The notes below the pieces were generated by a model. That model was not told where the DNA came from. It saw only the letters and a program-made list of their open reading frames with translations, and made no database searches. Below are positions 1-10,945 of a DNA stretch of 64,000 bases, one piece after another. Position numbers and translations under genes: made by a program. The number at the start of each line of letters is the position of its first letter. Position 1 is the stretch's first letter. Origin of the DNA: Effrenium voratum. Its lineage: Eukaryota; Sar; Dinophyceae; Suessiales; Symbiodiniaceae. The stretch covers positions 382,501 to 446,500 of the forward strand of contig CAUJNA010002879.1 in the NCBI GenBank assembly GCA_963377175.1, given 5' to 3'.

Positions 1-173
1 GACCTAGTATTGCAGCATCTTGTAAGAGGACACCTGAGCCTGTTGTGCTTCATCTCTGGGAAACAACTCGAGATTTGTTTATTGTTTTTTTTCCGCGTTG
101 CTTTTTGGTTTGTCCTGGGGATTGCTTTTTTTTGGTGGGGGGTTCGTTCCCTTGTGCGTGCGTGCGCAATGAG

Positions 174-248
174 GACTACCGCAAGAGGTCCAAGGCCGTG
201 GACCGGTTCTCCTCCTACGCCTTGCACTACCGCAAAGCCATGTCCGCC
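174..248 (+). CDS. ABC transporter exon (membrane domain, coupling segment)
   Basis: Short GC3-rich open segment of 25 codons reading DYRKRSKAVDRFSSYALHYR and on. The pattern (Tyr-Arg-x-Arg, Val-x-x-Phe, then Tyr) resembles the cytoplasmic coupling part of the membrane domain of a protist ABC transporter family. The acceptor would be AATGAG|G and the donor a GC after Ala. It lies upstream of, and on the same strand as, the better ABC exons. The boundaries are inferred from splice logic only. Seen: strong codon bias in an otherwise non-coding stretch. Inferred: membership of the ABC gene. Confidence 0.5.
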
Positions 249-913
249 GCTGGGCGCACGCTCGCTCTCCCCCCCAGAAATCCGGGGAAGACGGACCCCA
301 CTCAGCGGAAGCGTCCGGAGAATGGGATCGTTCTAAGAACTTAACCATTTACTGAAGAATTGTCTTTTTTTCAGCTGTTGGGAAGGGAATCTATCACTAA
401 TCGAAATATGTCTAGTCTTTTCCGGGGGACTCAAGCAAATAGAGGAGACGGTATCCATTCTCGCCATTCCCCCCAAGACCGAAGCTACTCCCACGAGTTG
501 AATGGGATACACAGCCACTTAAAGCCACTATGTGAAGGGTATATACCCCAATTTTCCCTGCACCTAGTGGTTTGGGGGGGTAGTGGACACCATCTTGGAA
601 TCATGTCCGCTGGGGGAAGGCATCCCTGACTTGGTCCGGATCATTCCGCTGACAGGTTCGACCCAAACCCAGGGTTTCGCAACTTCGGCGAAGTCTTTGA
701 TATTCCTTAAGAACCATCATGCCGATATTCACCCCTGGAATGGTCTCGGGTCCCAGTCAGTTCCCTGGTTGTTTTTCACAAAACCCTCTAGCAAAAGCAA
801 GTCTCATCCTCCTTGCGAAACAAAGGCGGAATGTCACCCGATGAGCCAATACCCATGGGGTCATAGATAGACCTGGATCTAGGGCTTGCCCTTCCAAACC
901 TCTTTGGAGGCTG
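249..913. other. Intron-like stretch, no gene seen
   Basis: The open frames here are short and lack codon bias. No repeat family was recognised. Probably intron between the first ABC exon and the next. Confidence 0.4.
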
Positions 914-2383
914 TGTGGGTAGGTGGGTGGGTTTGGGTTTGGGTTTGGGTTTAAATTTGGGTTTGGGGTTGGGTGGAGTTTGGGTTGGGTTGGGTTGGGT
1001 TGGGTGGGTAGGTGGGGGGTGGGTGGGTGGGGGGATGGGTTTGGGTGGGGTTTGGGTTTGGGTGGGGTTTGGGTGGGTTTGCGTTGTTTGCTGGGTTTGG
1101 GTTGGGTGGGGTTTGGGTTGGGTGGGGTTTGGGTTGGGTTGGGTTGGGTTGGGTTGGGTGGGTAGGTGGGGGGGGGGGGGGGGGGGGGGCGGATGGGTTT
1201 GGGGGGGGGTTTGGGTTTGGTTGGGTGGGGTTTGGGTTGGGTTGGGTGGGGTTTGGGTTGGGTTGGGTTGGGTTGGGTTGGGGTTGGGTTGGGGTTGGGG
1301 TTGGGGTTGGGGTTGGGGTTGGGGTTGGGGTTGGGGTTGGGGTTGGGGTTGGGGTTGGGTGGGGTGGGGTGGGGTGGGGTGGGTGGTGGGTGGGTGGTCG
1401 GGTGTGTGGGTGTGTGGGCGTGTGTGGGTGTGTGTGTGTGTGTGGGTGTGTGTGGGTGTGTGTGGGTTTGTGTGCTTGTGTGCGGGTGGGTTGGTGTGGG
1501 TGGGTGTGCGTGGGTGTGGGTGGGTGTGCGTGGGTGTGGGTGTGGGTGGGTGGGTGGGTGGGTGGGTGGGTGGGTGGGTGGGTGGGTGGGTGGATGGGTG
1601 GGTGGGTGGGTGGGTGTGTGTGTGTGTGTGCGTGTGCGTGTGCGTGTGTGTCTGTGTGTCTGTGTGTGTGTCTGTGTGTGTCTGTGTGTCTGTATGTGTT
1701 TGTGCGTGTCTGTGCGTGTCTGTGCATGTCTGTGCGTGTCTGTGCGTGTCTGTGCGTGTCTGTGCGTGTCTGTGTGTGTGTGTCTGTGTGTGTGTCTGTG
1801 TGTGTGTCTGTGTGTGTGTGTGTGTCTGTGTGTGTCTGTGTGTGTCTGTGTGTGTCTGTGTGTGTGTGTGTCTGTGTGTGTGTGTCTGTCTGTGTGTGTG
1901 TGTGTGTCTGTGTGTCTGTGTGTGTGTGTGTGTCTCTGTGTGTGTGTGTCTGTGTGTGTGTGTCTGTGTGTGTGTGTGTGTGTCTGTGTGTGTCTGTGTG
2001 TGTGTGTGTCTGTGTGTGTGTGTCTGTGTGTGTGTGTGTGTCTGTGTGTGTGTCTGTGTGTGTGTGTGTTTGCGTGTGTCTGTGTGTGTGTGTGTCTGTG
2101 TGTGTCTGTGTGTGTCTGTGTGTGTCTGTGTGTGTGTGTCTGTGTGTGTGTTTGTGTGTCTGTGTGTGTGTCTGTGTGTGTGTCTGTGTTCGGGCGTGTG
2201 GGTGCGTGTGCGTGTGCGTGTGCTTGTGGGCGTGTGCTTGTGTGCGTGTGCGTGTGCGTGTTTGTGTGCGTGTGCTTGTGGGCGTGTGCTTGTGGGCGTG
2301 TGCGTGTGCGTGTTTGTGTGCGTGTGGGCGTGTGCGTGTTCGTGTGCGTGTGCGTGGGCGTGTGCATGTGCGTGTGGGACCGT
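914..2383. repeat. 1.47-kb G/T-only simple-sequence tract
   Basis: Almost pure G+T on the plus strand, organised in successive blocks: GGGTTT, then GGGTT/GGGTGG mixtures, a run of about 22 G (1168-1189), GGGGTT (about 1289-1358), GGGGT, GGGT (about 1548-1610), then GTGTGTCT microsatellite to about 2180, then GTGCGT to 2383. The lack of stops in T/G or A/C repeats creates open frames of up to about 570 codons on both strands. These are repeat artefacts, not genes. The strand asymmetry predicts G-quadruplex-capable DNA. Confidence 0.95.
1289..1358 (+). repeat. (GGGGTT)n block, ciliate-telomere-type unit
   Basis: About eleven or twelve tandem GGGGTT hexamers inside the larger G/T tract. The unit equals the Tetrahymena telomere repeat TTGGGG, but it passes gradually into GGGTT and GGGGT blocks on either side. 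Simple-repeat expansion is therefore more likely than a telomere relic. Confidence 0.85.
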
Positions 2384-3470
2384 TTCCAGCAACTGAAACC
2401 AAACACAAGATGGGGCTCACTGAAACAATCTAAGTCATTAAAACTAGAAGAGTGATCGCAGTATAGTCTCAACATCTGCTTTCGTTAGGCTTGCCATTTG
2501 ATGGACATCAACAACGGCAGGTTCTTCCCATGGCTCACGCTGCTTGGCGAGGGGAGAGGGGAATGGCACGGATGTGAACCAGTTTGATCCTTGAGGGATG
2601 TATCATGAATGTCAATCCATACAACAATAGGTCAATCGCCTTTGTTCTTTGCGGCTCAGACTCGGACCAATGGGATCTCCGTTTTAGTGTGCTAGTCGAC
2701 GACCTAAACGCCCGTGGCCACAACAGTACGGGAGCCACGCTATGTCTCATTCTCCTAGGATCGTCACTCGTGCAGGATTCAGTGTTCTTGGCTTGACCCT
2801 ACAAGTAAACCTTGTCTACTGCTCTGGTGAAAGCTAGTAAATAAGAGGCAATGCTTTGCATAAACAGTTGTGATAGCAAGAGAACTCGATGATGAAAAGG
2901 TGCTCAAACATCGACAGAAAGACACCAGGACTGTGCAGAATGATGTTCTTTCAACAACAATGTTCGAAACATGTTCAAGCAGTCTGAGACGTTTGTCCCC
3001 ACCCTGAAAACGACAGAATTGCATTTGGGGGGACAAGATGCCTGGAGTGTTCCAGATTGTGAAACGAGTATTAATACTCAGCCGTGCCTTGTTTATTTCA
3101 ACTTGTTGGATTTTACGTCACAATGAAGTTCGATGTATGAGCCGCCATCACGTGAGCGAGGTATGCACGACGTGTCATCGCGCTGAAGTTTGCATTGTTA
3201 TGATCATGGAAGGTGATTGTTTTTTGCGTTCATGGGCCGTTTTTAAGTCATCTGCCTTTTCCTTCCTTTGTGTAAATGCACAGCGCGAGGTCCAATCATG
3301 CACTGAATGCATGGATTTTATGCTCACATTTGCCAACATCATCATGCCCCAATCAATGACTTTGATTTGCAGAAGGCTGTTGCATCCCGCAACATGCTCA
3401 TATAAATCATGTTCGCGGTCTTTGTCACACTTGCAACCGCATTGTTTGAACTGCATGACGCCCTTGTCTT
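2384..3470. other. Non-coding stretch
   Basis: Unique-looking sequence without codon bias. The open frames present (for example 3038-3616) run across a foldback element and are judged accidental. Confidence 0.4.
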
Positions 3471-3578
3471 GCTGGGGCTCAGCCGGGAATGAGGGAATGA
3501 TCCTTGTTAACCATTCCTTGTGGCTTCCGTCAAGGGAATCCCTGGGTTCATTCCCACATTCCCCGCTGAGCACCAGCA
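3471..3578. repeat. Foldback element, family I copy 1
   Basis: Inverted ends GCTGGGGCTCAGCCGGGAAT and the reverse complement of a GCTGAGCACCAGC end surround a short centre with CCTTGTGG. The same design recurs at 29273-29379 and 38686-38788. Confidence 0.7.
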
Positions 3579-3764
3579 CGTTGTTACTCAGGGGTTTTCC
3601 GTTGGCCCCGCTTTAAGGTTAAACCCAAAGTGGTACCACCCGCGGGTCGTTGCCAAGCACATGTTCTCCGCCCCCCTCCCCCCACCCCCCCGAGCAACAA
3701 GTACTGTGTGCCGCTGGTACCCCTGTTAAAGATACTAATGCCAAGCCCATTTTTTCCTTTGTAG

Positions 3765-3867
3765 ACACAAGTGGGTGTGGCAATCAAAATTAAACAGGAG
3801 GGGCTGGCTCCGCAGGTCTTGGTACCCATGTTTCCACTTACCGATCGGGCAACCCATGTTGGCATTC
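3765..3867 (+). repeat. Interspersed repeat, family L copy 1
   Basis: The segment GTGGGTGTGGCAATCAAAAT through GGTACCCATGTTTCCAC to GATCGGGCAACCCAT is repeated nearly unchanged at 9203-9291. About 80-100 bp; no function seen. Confidence 0.7.
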
Positions 3868-4095
3868 TGTTTTTTTGTTTTCGCCTCAGCCAAGTGGCTG
3901 CAGGGAGTCAACCCTCCCCATCCCGCAAGCGGTCTTCGCAAAGCCTCCGAAACTCGAGGACGATCTCCATGGGCATCTACGCCATAGTGGGTGTCGAGCA
4001 GCTGCGAATAGGCGAGGTCTGAGAGGGCCAACACATGAGACGAGGGCTGAAAGTCGGAGGCTCGCCTTTCCAACTTGGCGTTTTGAATGTCCTTT

Positions 4096-4225
4096 CAGGG
4101 CTCCTTAAAAGATGTGGCCATTTTTTGCAACCATTGGACACATTTTGCGTTTTTCCCACAAAAACACAGGGAAACCACCATTTGCAAGTTGCAATGTTCA
4201 GGTGTTTTTCATGTAAGGATCCCTG
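4096..4225. repeat. MITE family G copy 1 (CAGGG ends)
   Basis: Begins CAGGGCTCCTTAAAAGATG and ends TAAGGATCCCTG, imperfect inverted ends. The interior carries CAAGTTGCAATGTTCAGGTG as in copies 2 and 3. No clean target duplication at this copy. Confidence 0.7.
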
Positions 4226-5205
4226 TTATATTTCCTTTCGCGGGTCCCGAGGACAGCAACATGGGCACAGGAGGTCGCAATCTCACTCGCGCTTTGGAGT
4301 TTCATCCTATTCTGGGCGGGTGAATTATCAAGACGGGTGAATTATCAAGATTCACCCAGAAAACGCGTTGTTCAAACTGAACACGCTCTGACACATGCTC
4401 AATGTGGAAGAACCTGACTGCCACGGTAGGATGCAATTTAGGTGTTCTTGGATCCCAACTTTCATGGTCCCTCCTGATGCTGGCAGCTAAACTGGACCTT
4501 GAACAAGTGGATGGTGACGTCTTCTCCGGGCTTCGCGAAATCCGAAGCATTGGCAAAAAGGGACCAAGCGCTTGGTGGGACGTGATATGGATTGAACCAA
4601 GCGTACGCGAGAAAAGCCTTTTGGTTCGGACTTTCAAGCGTGCTTATGTCCTACAGAGGCCTTGTGGGAGGGGTCAGAGGGACCATGCCTTTCCGTCCCT
4701 CAGTTCGTTTCAAGAAGCCACACGCCGAATAAGTTGTGAACGTGCACGAGACTTGGGCACGTGCTCCTCTGGCCATGAAGCCCTTCCCCTTGACGATTGT
4801 CATAGGCCGATTTGATGAGATTGTTGTTGAAAAAAAACAGAATTAGGGTTGTACATGTGTTGTGTCTATGTCATAAGCAACACCGTCCCGTTCCGGTGAA
4901 TTAGGAAATCACACTAGCCCAACCCCAACAAGTACCAGGGTTTGGGCTCGCTTTCTTTAGATGTTCCCGATTGGAGTTAGCCTGTCAACCCACGCCGCTG
5001 CTTTCTCCATGTCAGATGTACTGCACTTTCTCTACCTCGACTCCACCCACCCTGTTAGGATTATTGCCAGGCTTCTTTGCTGCACAAGTTGTCAAAAGAG
5101 AGCAGTGGGTTGGGATTGACTGCGAAGCTTCATGCGGTTCACCCATGAGTTCGGTGACAAACCTTCATGCCGTTCTGAAAACCTTGGATCCCTCGCGGGG
5201 TGCAG

Positions 5206-5293
5206 CTACTCAAATTCACCGCAGGGGTGAAGACCACAGACCACCCAATGTCCGTGGCTCTTGTGATTCATGGGGAGCAGTTCCCCATCGAAA
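5206..5293 (+). CDS. Candidate exon, unassigned
   Basis: Open segment LLKFTAGVKTTDHPMSVALV and on, bounded by a GTGCAG acceptor and a GTGGGG donor. It lies between two exons assigned to the ABC transporter, but its sequence does not obviously fit that family. Codon bias is moderate. It could be accidental. Confidence 0.25.
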
Positions 5294-5556
5294 GTGGGGA
5301 AACATACCCAGGGAGTTTGGGGAAGCAAACAAAACCCAGAGAAAATTCCCCTACCCCAAACGGAAAACTATCCTACCCCAACCCCCCAAATCCCCCACCC
5401 CAAAAGAGGCCACCCCCCAAATTATGAGCTTGCTTCTACCCCACCACCCAATGGATTCCCCCCCCCTTCCCCCGCCGATCGGCAACGGGCCCTACCCCGC
5501 ACCCCCGACTCCCGACGCTCGACGCGCGCCCAACCCGCGAAACTTCCGCGGGCGAG

Positions 5557-5633
5557 GCGCCACGAACATCGGCACCTTCGTGGCGACCTTTGGGATCTTC
5601 GTGGAGGTGGGCCATGAGTTGGAGCGGGGCTAC
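5557..5633 (+). CDS. ABC transporter exon (last membrane segment)
   Basis: Reads ATNIGTFVATFGIFVEVGHE then LERGY, a hydrophobic helix followed by a charged helix. This is the usual form of the last membrane segment before the linker in a protist ABC family (IGTF-x-AT pattern). Acceptor GGCGAG|GC; the best donor is a GC dinucleotide after TAC, giving in-phase continuation into EVMMEM at 7547. GC3 is high (almost all C or G). The preceding Pro-rich sequence in the same frame (5300-5550) is treated as intron. Confidence 0.6.
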
Positions 5634-6450
5634 GCGACTCGGAGGAACTTGGAGCTTGGAAGCGGGAACCCCAAAGCGGGGGGGAGAGGGGGAAGGGGGT
5701 GGGAAGTCAAGTGGATCTCTTCGTTTTGTGGAGGAAAAGAAAGCCGCATTTGGTGGATCTCGGCATTCGACCTAGTATGACTTTTCCATTTTTTCTTCCT
5801 TTGGAGGCCCCTTGTGCTGCCGCTATAGGTAAATCAGCCAGAAGGGTGCAGTGTTGTTCGTTTTTGTTGGAAGCCTCTTTCGGCTACAGCCGCCTTGTGG
5901 CCCTTGTTCTGTACCTGCAATTGTTCAAGCGCCACAGCCGTATTCGTTTCAACAGCAACAGCAACTCTACCAAAAAAGAAAAACGTCCGGATGGGGTGAA
6001 GTGTCCAGGGACAGTTTAACGCGTTGTCTTGATTTCCCGTGCAGAGCAACTGCAAACAACGCACCACACGAGTCTGATTTGAAGATTATAGGTGCTTCTG
6101 TGCGGGGCAGGGGGGGTTGACAACACGGAATGCAGGACCATGCGCATATTTGGGTGTCTCTTTTTTTTTAGGAACCCCTAAAATGGTGGTGTTTCTTTTG
6201 GTTGCCCCTTAAAGCTCCCCACAAAAGGTGTACCATCAAAAAATACACACCCATTTATCCCTCATCCTTTAAATTAATGTTCAACCAATGGACACCAAAC
6301 TGTGCGCTTCGACCTCCCTCAACGAATCCGATTCTCGACAATAGCTGACTGGTACATTGGGCCAGCTTTGCACCCCGGCTCCAATCAGAGAAATGGGAAA
6401 TCGCCGGCAGGAAATGAGAATTGGAATGCCCCCGAGATAAACCATGCAAC

Positions 6451-6581
6451 CTACTCCAAATACCCACTTGTTTTAGGGTATTTTCTGAAAACCCTGGGTT
6501 TTTATGGTAAATACATTTTTTTTTAGTATAGTAGAGGGTCGACATCATACCCTAGCAAAAGGCCGGGTATTTGGAGGTTAT
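6451..6581. repeat. MITE family B copy 1
   Basis: Ends CTACTCCAAATACCC and GGGTATTTGGAGG are inverted repeats. The interior carries the family hallmark AGAGGGTCGACATCATACCC. Confidence 0.8.
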
Positions 6582-6720
6582 GGGGGTCAAACTTATGGTT
6601 TCCTTTAAGGGAATCCCCTTTCGGTTCATTCCCAATACCCGGAACGGTCATTCCCCTATATATCGCAGCAGCAAGATGAAGGCTTCTTACGTGGGCCGGT
6701 ATTTCAGGTGAGTTGATATA

Positions 6721-6858
6721 GTGTGGATGGTTGCGACATCCATTTCGCACCACCGTTCAGAAACCCTAGAATGTTGTTTCCCCAACGTAAATACCAACAA
6801 ACTTAATGGTTTCAACCATGGTTTCAAAGTGGTGCGAACGGATTTCGTCCATCCACAG
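6721..6858. repeat. MITE family H copy 1
   Basis: Starts GTGTGGATGGTTGCGACATC and ends CGTCCATCCACAG (inverted). The interior has CCCCAACGTAAATACCAACA and TGGTTTCAACCATGG, shared with copies 2-5. Confidence 0.8.
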
Positions 6859-7261
6859 TTTGCGCGAACTCATTCCTCCTTTACATCGCTCTTTAAATTG
6901 CTTGACTCGCGGCGGCCTGCCGAGAGTCCTGCGGGCAACCTTTCTGTTGCCTGTGTTCGAGGCACCAGTGGCATTGTACTGCAACAAGATTAGATTTGCA
7001 ACACAATTCACCATGCAGCGGTGATCTTGCCTGCCTAGGACTTCAACCGAGTGCGGTTTGCTGAGTTTGATGCATGCCCCGGGTTCCATTGGGTTGAGGT
7101 TCAAGCCCTGATTAGCAATTCAGCCACGCGCTTTCTGGTAAAACCTTCACCTGCCGAGAGAGTTTCAGGTGAAGCTTTTGGAGGATGTATGTAAATTTGA
7201 GGTTCCCGCTTTTGGGTTTTCATGGGATTTGACAAATCGAGCATCGAGCAGGATATCAATT

Positions 7262-7506
7262 TCTGGAGCCCCGAAACACCACTTTTTTTTTGGTCAAATG
7301 GCATATTTGGCATGTTTTACCCGACGGTTTTTTTTGCTTTTTTTTCCGGTCATTTGCCAGAGTTGCCCGTATTTGGCCGTATAAAACCCGTATTTTGTCG
7401 ATAAAATATTGAAAAGAAAGCGAAGGACAACGTATTTGGCCGTATGACCACTTTTTTCGGGCAAAGCCTTTTGACCAAGAAAAAAACAGTGTTTTGGGGC
7501 CCCAGG
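7262..7506. repeat. MITE family E copy 1
   Basis: Inverted ends CTGGAGCCCCGAAACAC and GTGTTTTGGGGCCCCAG. The interior is made of repeated CCGTATTTGGCCGTAT-like modules, as in copies 2-4. Confidence 0.75.
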
Positions 7507-7546
7507 TTGTTAATGGACGGAACTTGCTTTTGCCAAAGTGACTAAG

Positions 7547-7623
7547 GAGGTAATGATGGAAATGATCCACGCATTCCACGTGGTCAAGGATTTGACCCGC
7601 CTGCTCAACTTGCCCACGGAGAC
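7547..7623 (+). CDS. ABC transporter exon (linker with LLNLPTE)
   Basis: Reads EVMMEMIHAFHVVKDLTRLL then NLPTE. The NLPT(E/D) end of a helix after the last membrane helix is typical of the linker joining the membrane domain to the nucleotide-binding domain in protist ABC transporters. Acceptor ACTAAG|G, donor GT at 7624. Joining from 5633 in phase gives ERGY-EVMMEM. The exon begins about 40 bp downstream of a family E element. Confidence 0.62.
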
Positions 7624-8054
7624 GTGGTCTGCACTTCATTGTTATTGGCCTGTTTTGTGGGTGGCGCGCTGCCGAAAGAAACCATGATCGCCAACGTACT
7701 AAGGGTTGCAAAGATTTGTCTTGTTTCCGCCGTTTTGCTCAAAAAGGCGCCATCGCGGCGGCGCCGCTGAGGGGCCTGAGTTTGGCGATGTTTGCCCATG
7801 TTTGGGGATCTTTCAGGACCATCCCTCGTAGCCAAGGACAGACGTAAATCGGGCGCAATGCGCCCGGCCATGTGCGACAAACTTGAACTCTTGTGTTCTC
7901 ACACAAGGGCCCTTGGACTTTTCCTTGAATCAGAGCGCTTGATGGGACTTGGCTTGTGCGTCAAGTTTGGAGTTGTACAGAATGCATGGACGTCGACTTG
8001 CTTTCTTTAGTTCGAGTGGCTAGGACATGCATGTTGATGAGGATAATGATGATG

Positions 8055-8149
8055 TACCTGGAGTCTCCATGACCCTTTAAAAATGGGTCCATTACCCAAA
8101 ATAATGGGGTCATGGACCCATTTTTAAAGGGTCATGGAGACTCCAGGTA
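8055..8149. repeat. MITE family A copy 1, TA target duplication
   Basis: Nearly perfect foldback: CCTGGAGTCTCCATGACCC at one end and its inverse at the other, flanked by TA on both sides. The interior is ATGGGTCCAT-type inverted repeat. Confidence 0.85.
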
Positions 8150-8453
8150 GTCTTTATGGCCCGATAGAGTGGGTCGTGGTTTCTCGTGATTTGTGGGATG
8201 TTTTGAAGGCGCCTTATGCCTCAACTTAGAGACAGATGTTCTCCAAACAGATCCCAGCAGATTTAGGAAATGAAAGTCGCCACTTAAGAACGGTAGTCAC
8301 ACACGTCCCGAATCTACAGTTGGAACCTGTTTGCGAGCTTTACACGCCAGTGGATCGATCTTAAGTCTCGTGCGCGAAGTATCTGCCACATTCTGCCACG
8401 CGTTTTCGCGGTACGTTCGGGGAACCGCTCCGAATCACTTGGGTCAAAAAAAG

Positions 8454-8571
8454 TCCCCGAGGATGATGCTGACCGCATGACCAACATCCAGCATCGGTTG
8501 AAGGAGGGGATGGAAGCACGCGAGAGGAAACTGCAGGAGTTGATGGTGCAGAATCAGAGCAACTCGTTGGC
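8454..8571 (+). CDS. Candidate ABC-gene exon (coiled coil)
   Basis: Open segment PEDDADRMTNIQHRLKEGME followed by ARERKLQELMVQNQS, a charged amphipathic helix with heptad-like leucines and methionines. Codon usage is GC3-rich. It follows the LLNLPTE exon, where this ABC family usually has a helical linker. The 3' end is lost against a family B element starting about 8578. Splice boundaries are uncertain, and the phase to the neighbouring exons was not resolved. Confidence 0.48.
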
Positions 8572-8575
8572 AGCC

Positions 8576-8708
8576 CGTAACCTCCAAATACGCGGCCTTT
8601 GTCTAGGGATATTTTTATGCAAAGCTTGGTTTTTCACGGTAAATACCTCCCTTTTCAGGAGAGGGTCGACATCATTCCCTAAAAAAGGCGGGTATTTGGA
8701 GTAGGGGG
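8576..8708. repeat. MITE family B copy 2
   Basis: CGTAACCTCCAAATACGCGG at the left and GGGTATTTGGAGTAGGGGG at the right. Central GAGGGTCGACATCATTCCC. Confidence 0.8.
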
Positions 8709-9202
8709 AATGCTGGTTGAGTACGTTAGTTTGTCCAGAAACGAAAAGGGGGATGAGTATGTTTCAGGTTTTCCAGACCCCTTTGACACCCAGTCAGACT
8801 GACTATTGATAGTTGAGCCGTTGGCGTCCTGATGTCCATATTCCAGGTTTGTTGTTGGCTCAATGTGACGCATTTTGCATGTGTTCCCGCGGCTTTCCGG
8901 CTGAAGCATACTCCCACGCCTTGACGCTCAGATACCCTTGCCAATGGATATTCTTTGAAAGCCTGTCATACCGCCCAGGCATTATGTCACTGCAAGCCTA
9001 CACTTCAATATGTGCAGCGTAGTTCGCATGAGTTACCTATTCAAAGAAGCACAAACACAATACGTGAGGAGGGGGGGCCTTCAATTGGTTCGCTTTCCTG
9101 CCACATCCCAACCTGGCCCCGTTCGCGCAGCCGTTGGAAGTTGGTGTGTGAAAAGAATCAGTTTCGTTGGGCACGCTCGCCTCAATCCCTCTGCCCCACA
9201 AA

Positions 9203-9291
9203 CATGGGTGTGGCAATCAAAATTAAGCAGGGGCTGGCTCCGCAGGTTTTGGTACCCATGTTTCCACCCGATCGGGCAACCCATTTTGGAG
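9203..9291 (+). repeat. Interspersed repeat, family L copy 2
   Basis: Second copy of the 3765 repeat, with GGTGTGGCAATCAAAATTAA and GATCGGGCAACCCATTTTGG. The trailing GGAGTTCCGGTTT recurs again at 9376. Confidence 0.7.
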
Positions 9292-9540
9292 TTCCGGTTT
9301 CTTGAGCCACAGCCATATTTTGGGGCTATAACCAAGATGTAAGGAGATTTGGAGGGTTCAGGTAGGGTTCATTTTGGAGTTCCGGTTTTTGGACTGCTTG
9401 TGCCCTCCAAAATTGGACCTGCCAGCAACACGCAGGCCGAGCGCGCCTGCATCTCCAGTACCCCCAAGTTGCATCTGCCAATGGCTTGTTCTCCGACCAA
9501 CTCCGTGGTCTTCCTCCAATTTTCCCCGCAACCGCGTTTT

Positions 9541-9646
9541 TAAGTTGGGCTTTTTGGAAACACCTGAGTTTCCAGGTTAAATACCTCTTTTTTTTAGTAT
9601 AGGGTCAACATCATACCCTAGAAAAGAGGGTATTTGGAGTAGGGGG
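9541..9646. repeat. MITE family B copy 3
   Basis: Carries AGGGTCAACATCATACCC and ends GGGTATTTGGAGTAGGGG. The left end is eroded. Confidence 0.7.
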
Positions 9647-10045
9647 TCCCTTGGAAACCCACTGGGCTTCGTGGTGAAGGAGTTCTACGCTCTGGCTCAG
9701 AGACTCCAGCAAACATGTCGAATCTCTGAACGATGCTTGATAGCTGATACTAGATCCAAACGCCAGTCGATTCGGGGGTCTGCTTATCTCATGGTCGCAA
9801 AGCCTTTGTAGACAAGGTTGATGGCATTCAGTTCATCAAGCCTTGTGAATATGGTTGTAGATCATCAGTGCATGGGATTTCTGTTAAGCGTCACCGTCCC
9901 TTCTGAGTGACCATGGCATTGGCAGCGATTCCGCAGCATTCGCAAGTTCTTCCAGCACAGAGTCCTTGTTTGGATCAGACAATTTGGTCAGCTGCAGCTG
10001 AGCTATCCGTTTCCATCCGGCCCCCGATTTCTGCAGGACCTCAAC

Positions 10046-10086
10046 CTTAACCCCTAACCATAACCCTAATTCTAACCCTAACCCTA
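10046..10086 (-). repeat. Short interstitial telomere-like CCCTAA stretch
   Basis: Imperfect CCCTAA repeats (AACCCCTAACCATAACCC, then two exact CCCTAA units). The hexamer TTAGGG is not the TTTAGGG heptamer usually reported for dinoflagellates. Too short to be a telomere. Confidence 0.6.
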
Positions 10087-10154
10087 GATTTGATTGTGCC
10101 TTTTGTGTGTAGCTCTTACTCAGAGGGTTGACCCCTGGGTTTTTGCAAAAAGAG

Positions 10155-10217
10155 ACGGACGATAAGCTACGCCAATTTTTGAGCGAGAAATCTCGGAGTG
10201 CCGTGCCGACTTCGGAA
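10155..10217 (+). CDS. Candidate exon of 21 codons
   Basis: TDDKLRQFLSEKSRSAVPTS then E, ending at a GTGGGAAGG donor in phase 0. Preceded by TTTTGCAAAAAGAG. Charged and helical; could be part of the linker before the nucleotide-binding domain. Weak because it is so short. Confidence 0.35.
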
Positions 10218-10399
10218 GTGGGAAGGCCATTTGTTTGTCCACTAATGTTAACCCCGGATGAAGTTAAACCCCTGGTTGATTTTGATTGGGGGGTGTCCCC
10301 GTTTAGTGGGGATTCAGACCACTTTTGGAGGGAACACCCCCCTAATGGGACAGGTTTATTAATCCGGGGTCAACATTAGATGGAGATTGATGTGTGCAG

Positions 10400-10481
10400 G
10401 TGTCACGGGGCGCTTCAACAGAGTTGCATGCTACGCCGACAATCTCATTGAGTTGGTGCGACAGGGGGCGATTGAAAGGAG
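10400..10481 (+). CDS. Candidate exon (RFNRVACYADNLIELVRQG)
   Basis: After a GTGTGCAG acceptor, an open GC-rich segment VTGRFNRVACYADNLIELVR and on is followed by a GTTGGTCG donor. Protein-like amphipathic composition and strong GC3. The phase does not match the exon at 10155, so another exon or a different acceptor is needed. Confidence 0.42.
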
Positions 10482-10775
10482 GTTGGTCGTTCTATTCGTC
10501 TTTCAGATCCCTTTTGCCACCATGGATTTGAAAACCCACTCCGCTCGCCCAGGTGGCGGGGACGAGCCTTGGATGCGTCCAGACGGATTCGCCTTTTTGG
10601 ATCGAAAGACGAGATCGGTTGGTCCCAAATGTCTGGATTTTGGGAGGCGCTCATTGGATGAATCATGTGGTTGCAGTTTAGGCTGACCTGTTCCCAACAT
10701 TTTACTTTTGGATGGTGGACAACCGACAACTTGGAGAAACTTGAAACCACCATTTGGAGGCCAATTTCAAGGATG

Positions 10776-10870
10776 CCTGGAGTCTCCATGACCCGAAATA
10801 AAAATGGGGTCATTGCCCCATTATGTTGGGTAATGACCCCATTTTTAGTTCGGGTCATGGAGACTCCAGG
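10776..10870. repeat. MITE family A copy 2
   Basis: CCTGGAGTCTCCATGACCCG with its inverse at the right, flanked by TG on both sides instead of TA. The centre is ATGGGGTCATTGCCCC-type palindrome. Confidence 0.85.
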
Positions 10871-10945
10871 TGCTGCTTGAGGGCTTTTTGATGGCAGGTA
10901 CTTCCAATCCAAGAGGACAAAGCCATCGCTCTGAGTATTTCATCC

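Noticed and set aside
757..2475. Open frames up to 572 codons (His/Thr/Pro-rich or Val/Cys/Gly-rich)
   Set aside because: They are translations of the G/T simple-repeat tract in every frame and both strands; no gene signal.
4402..4815. 137-codon open frame with KLDLEQVDGDVFSGLREIRS
   Set aside because: Reads partly protein-like but has no start context, splice sites or codon bias sufficient to call it; kept only as a note.
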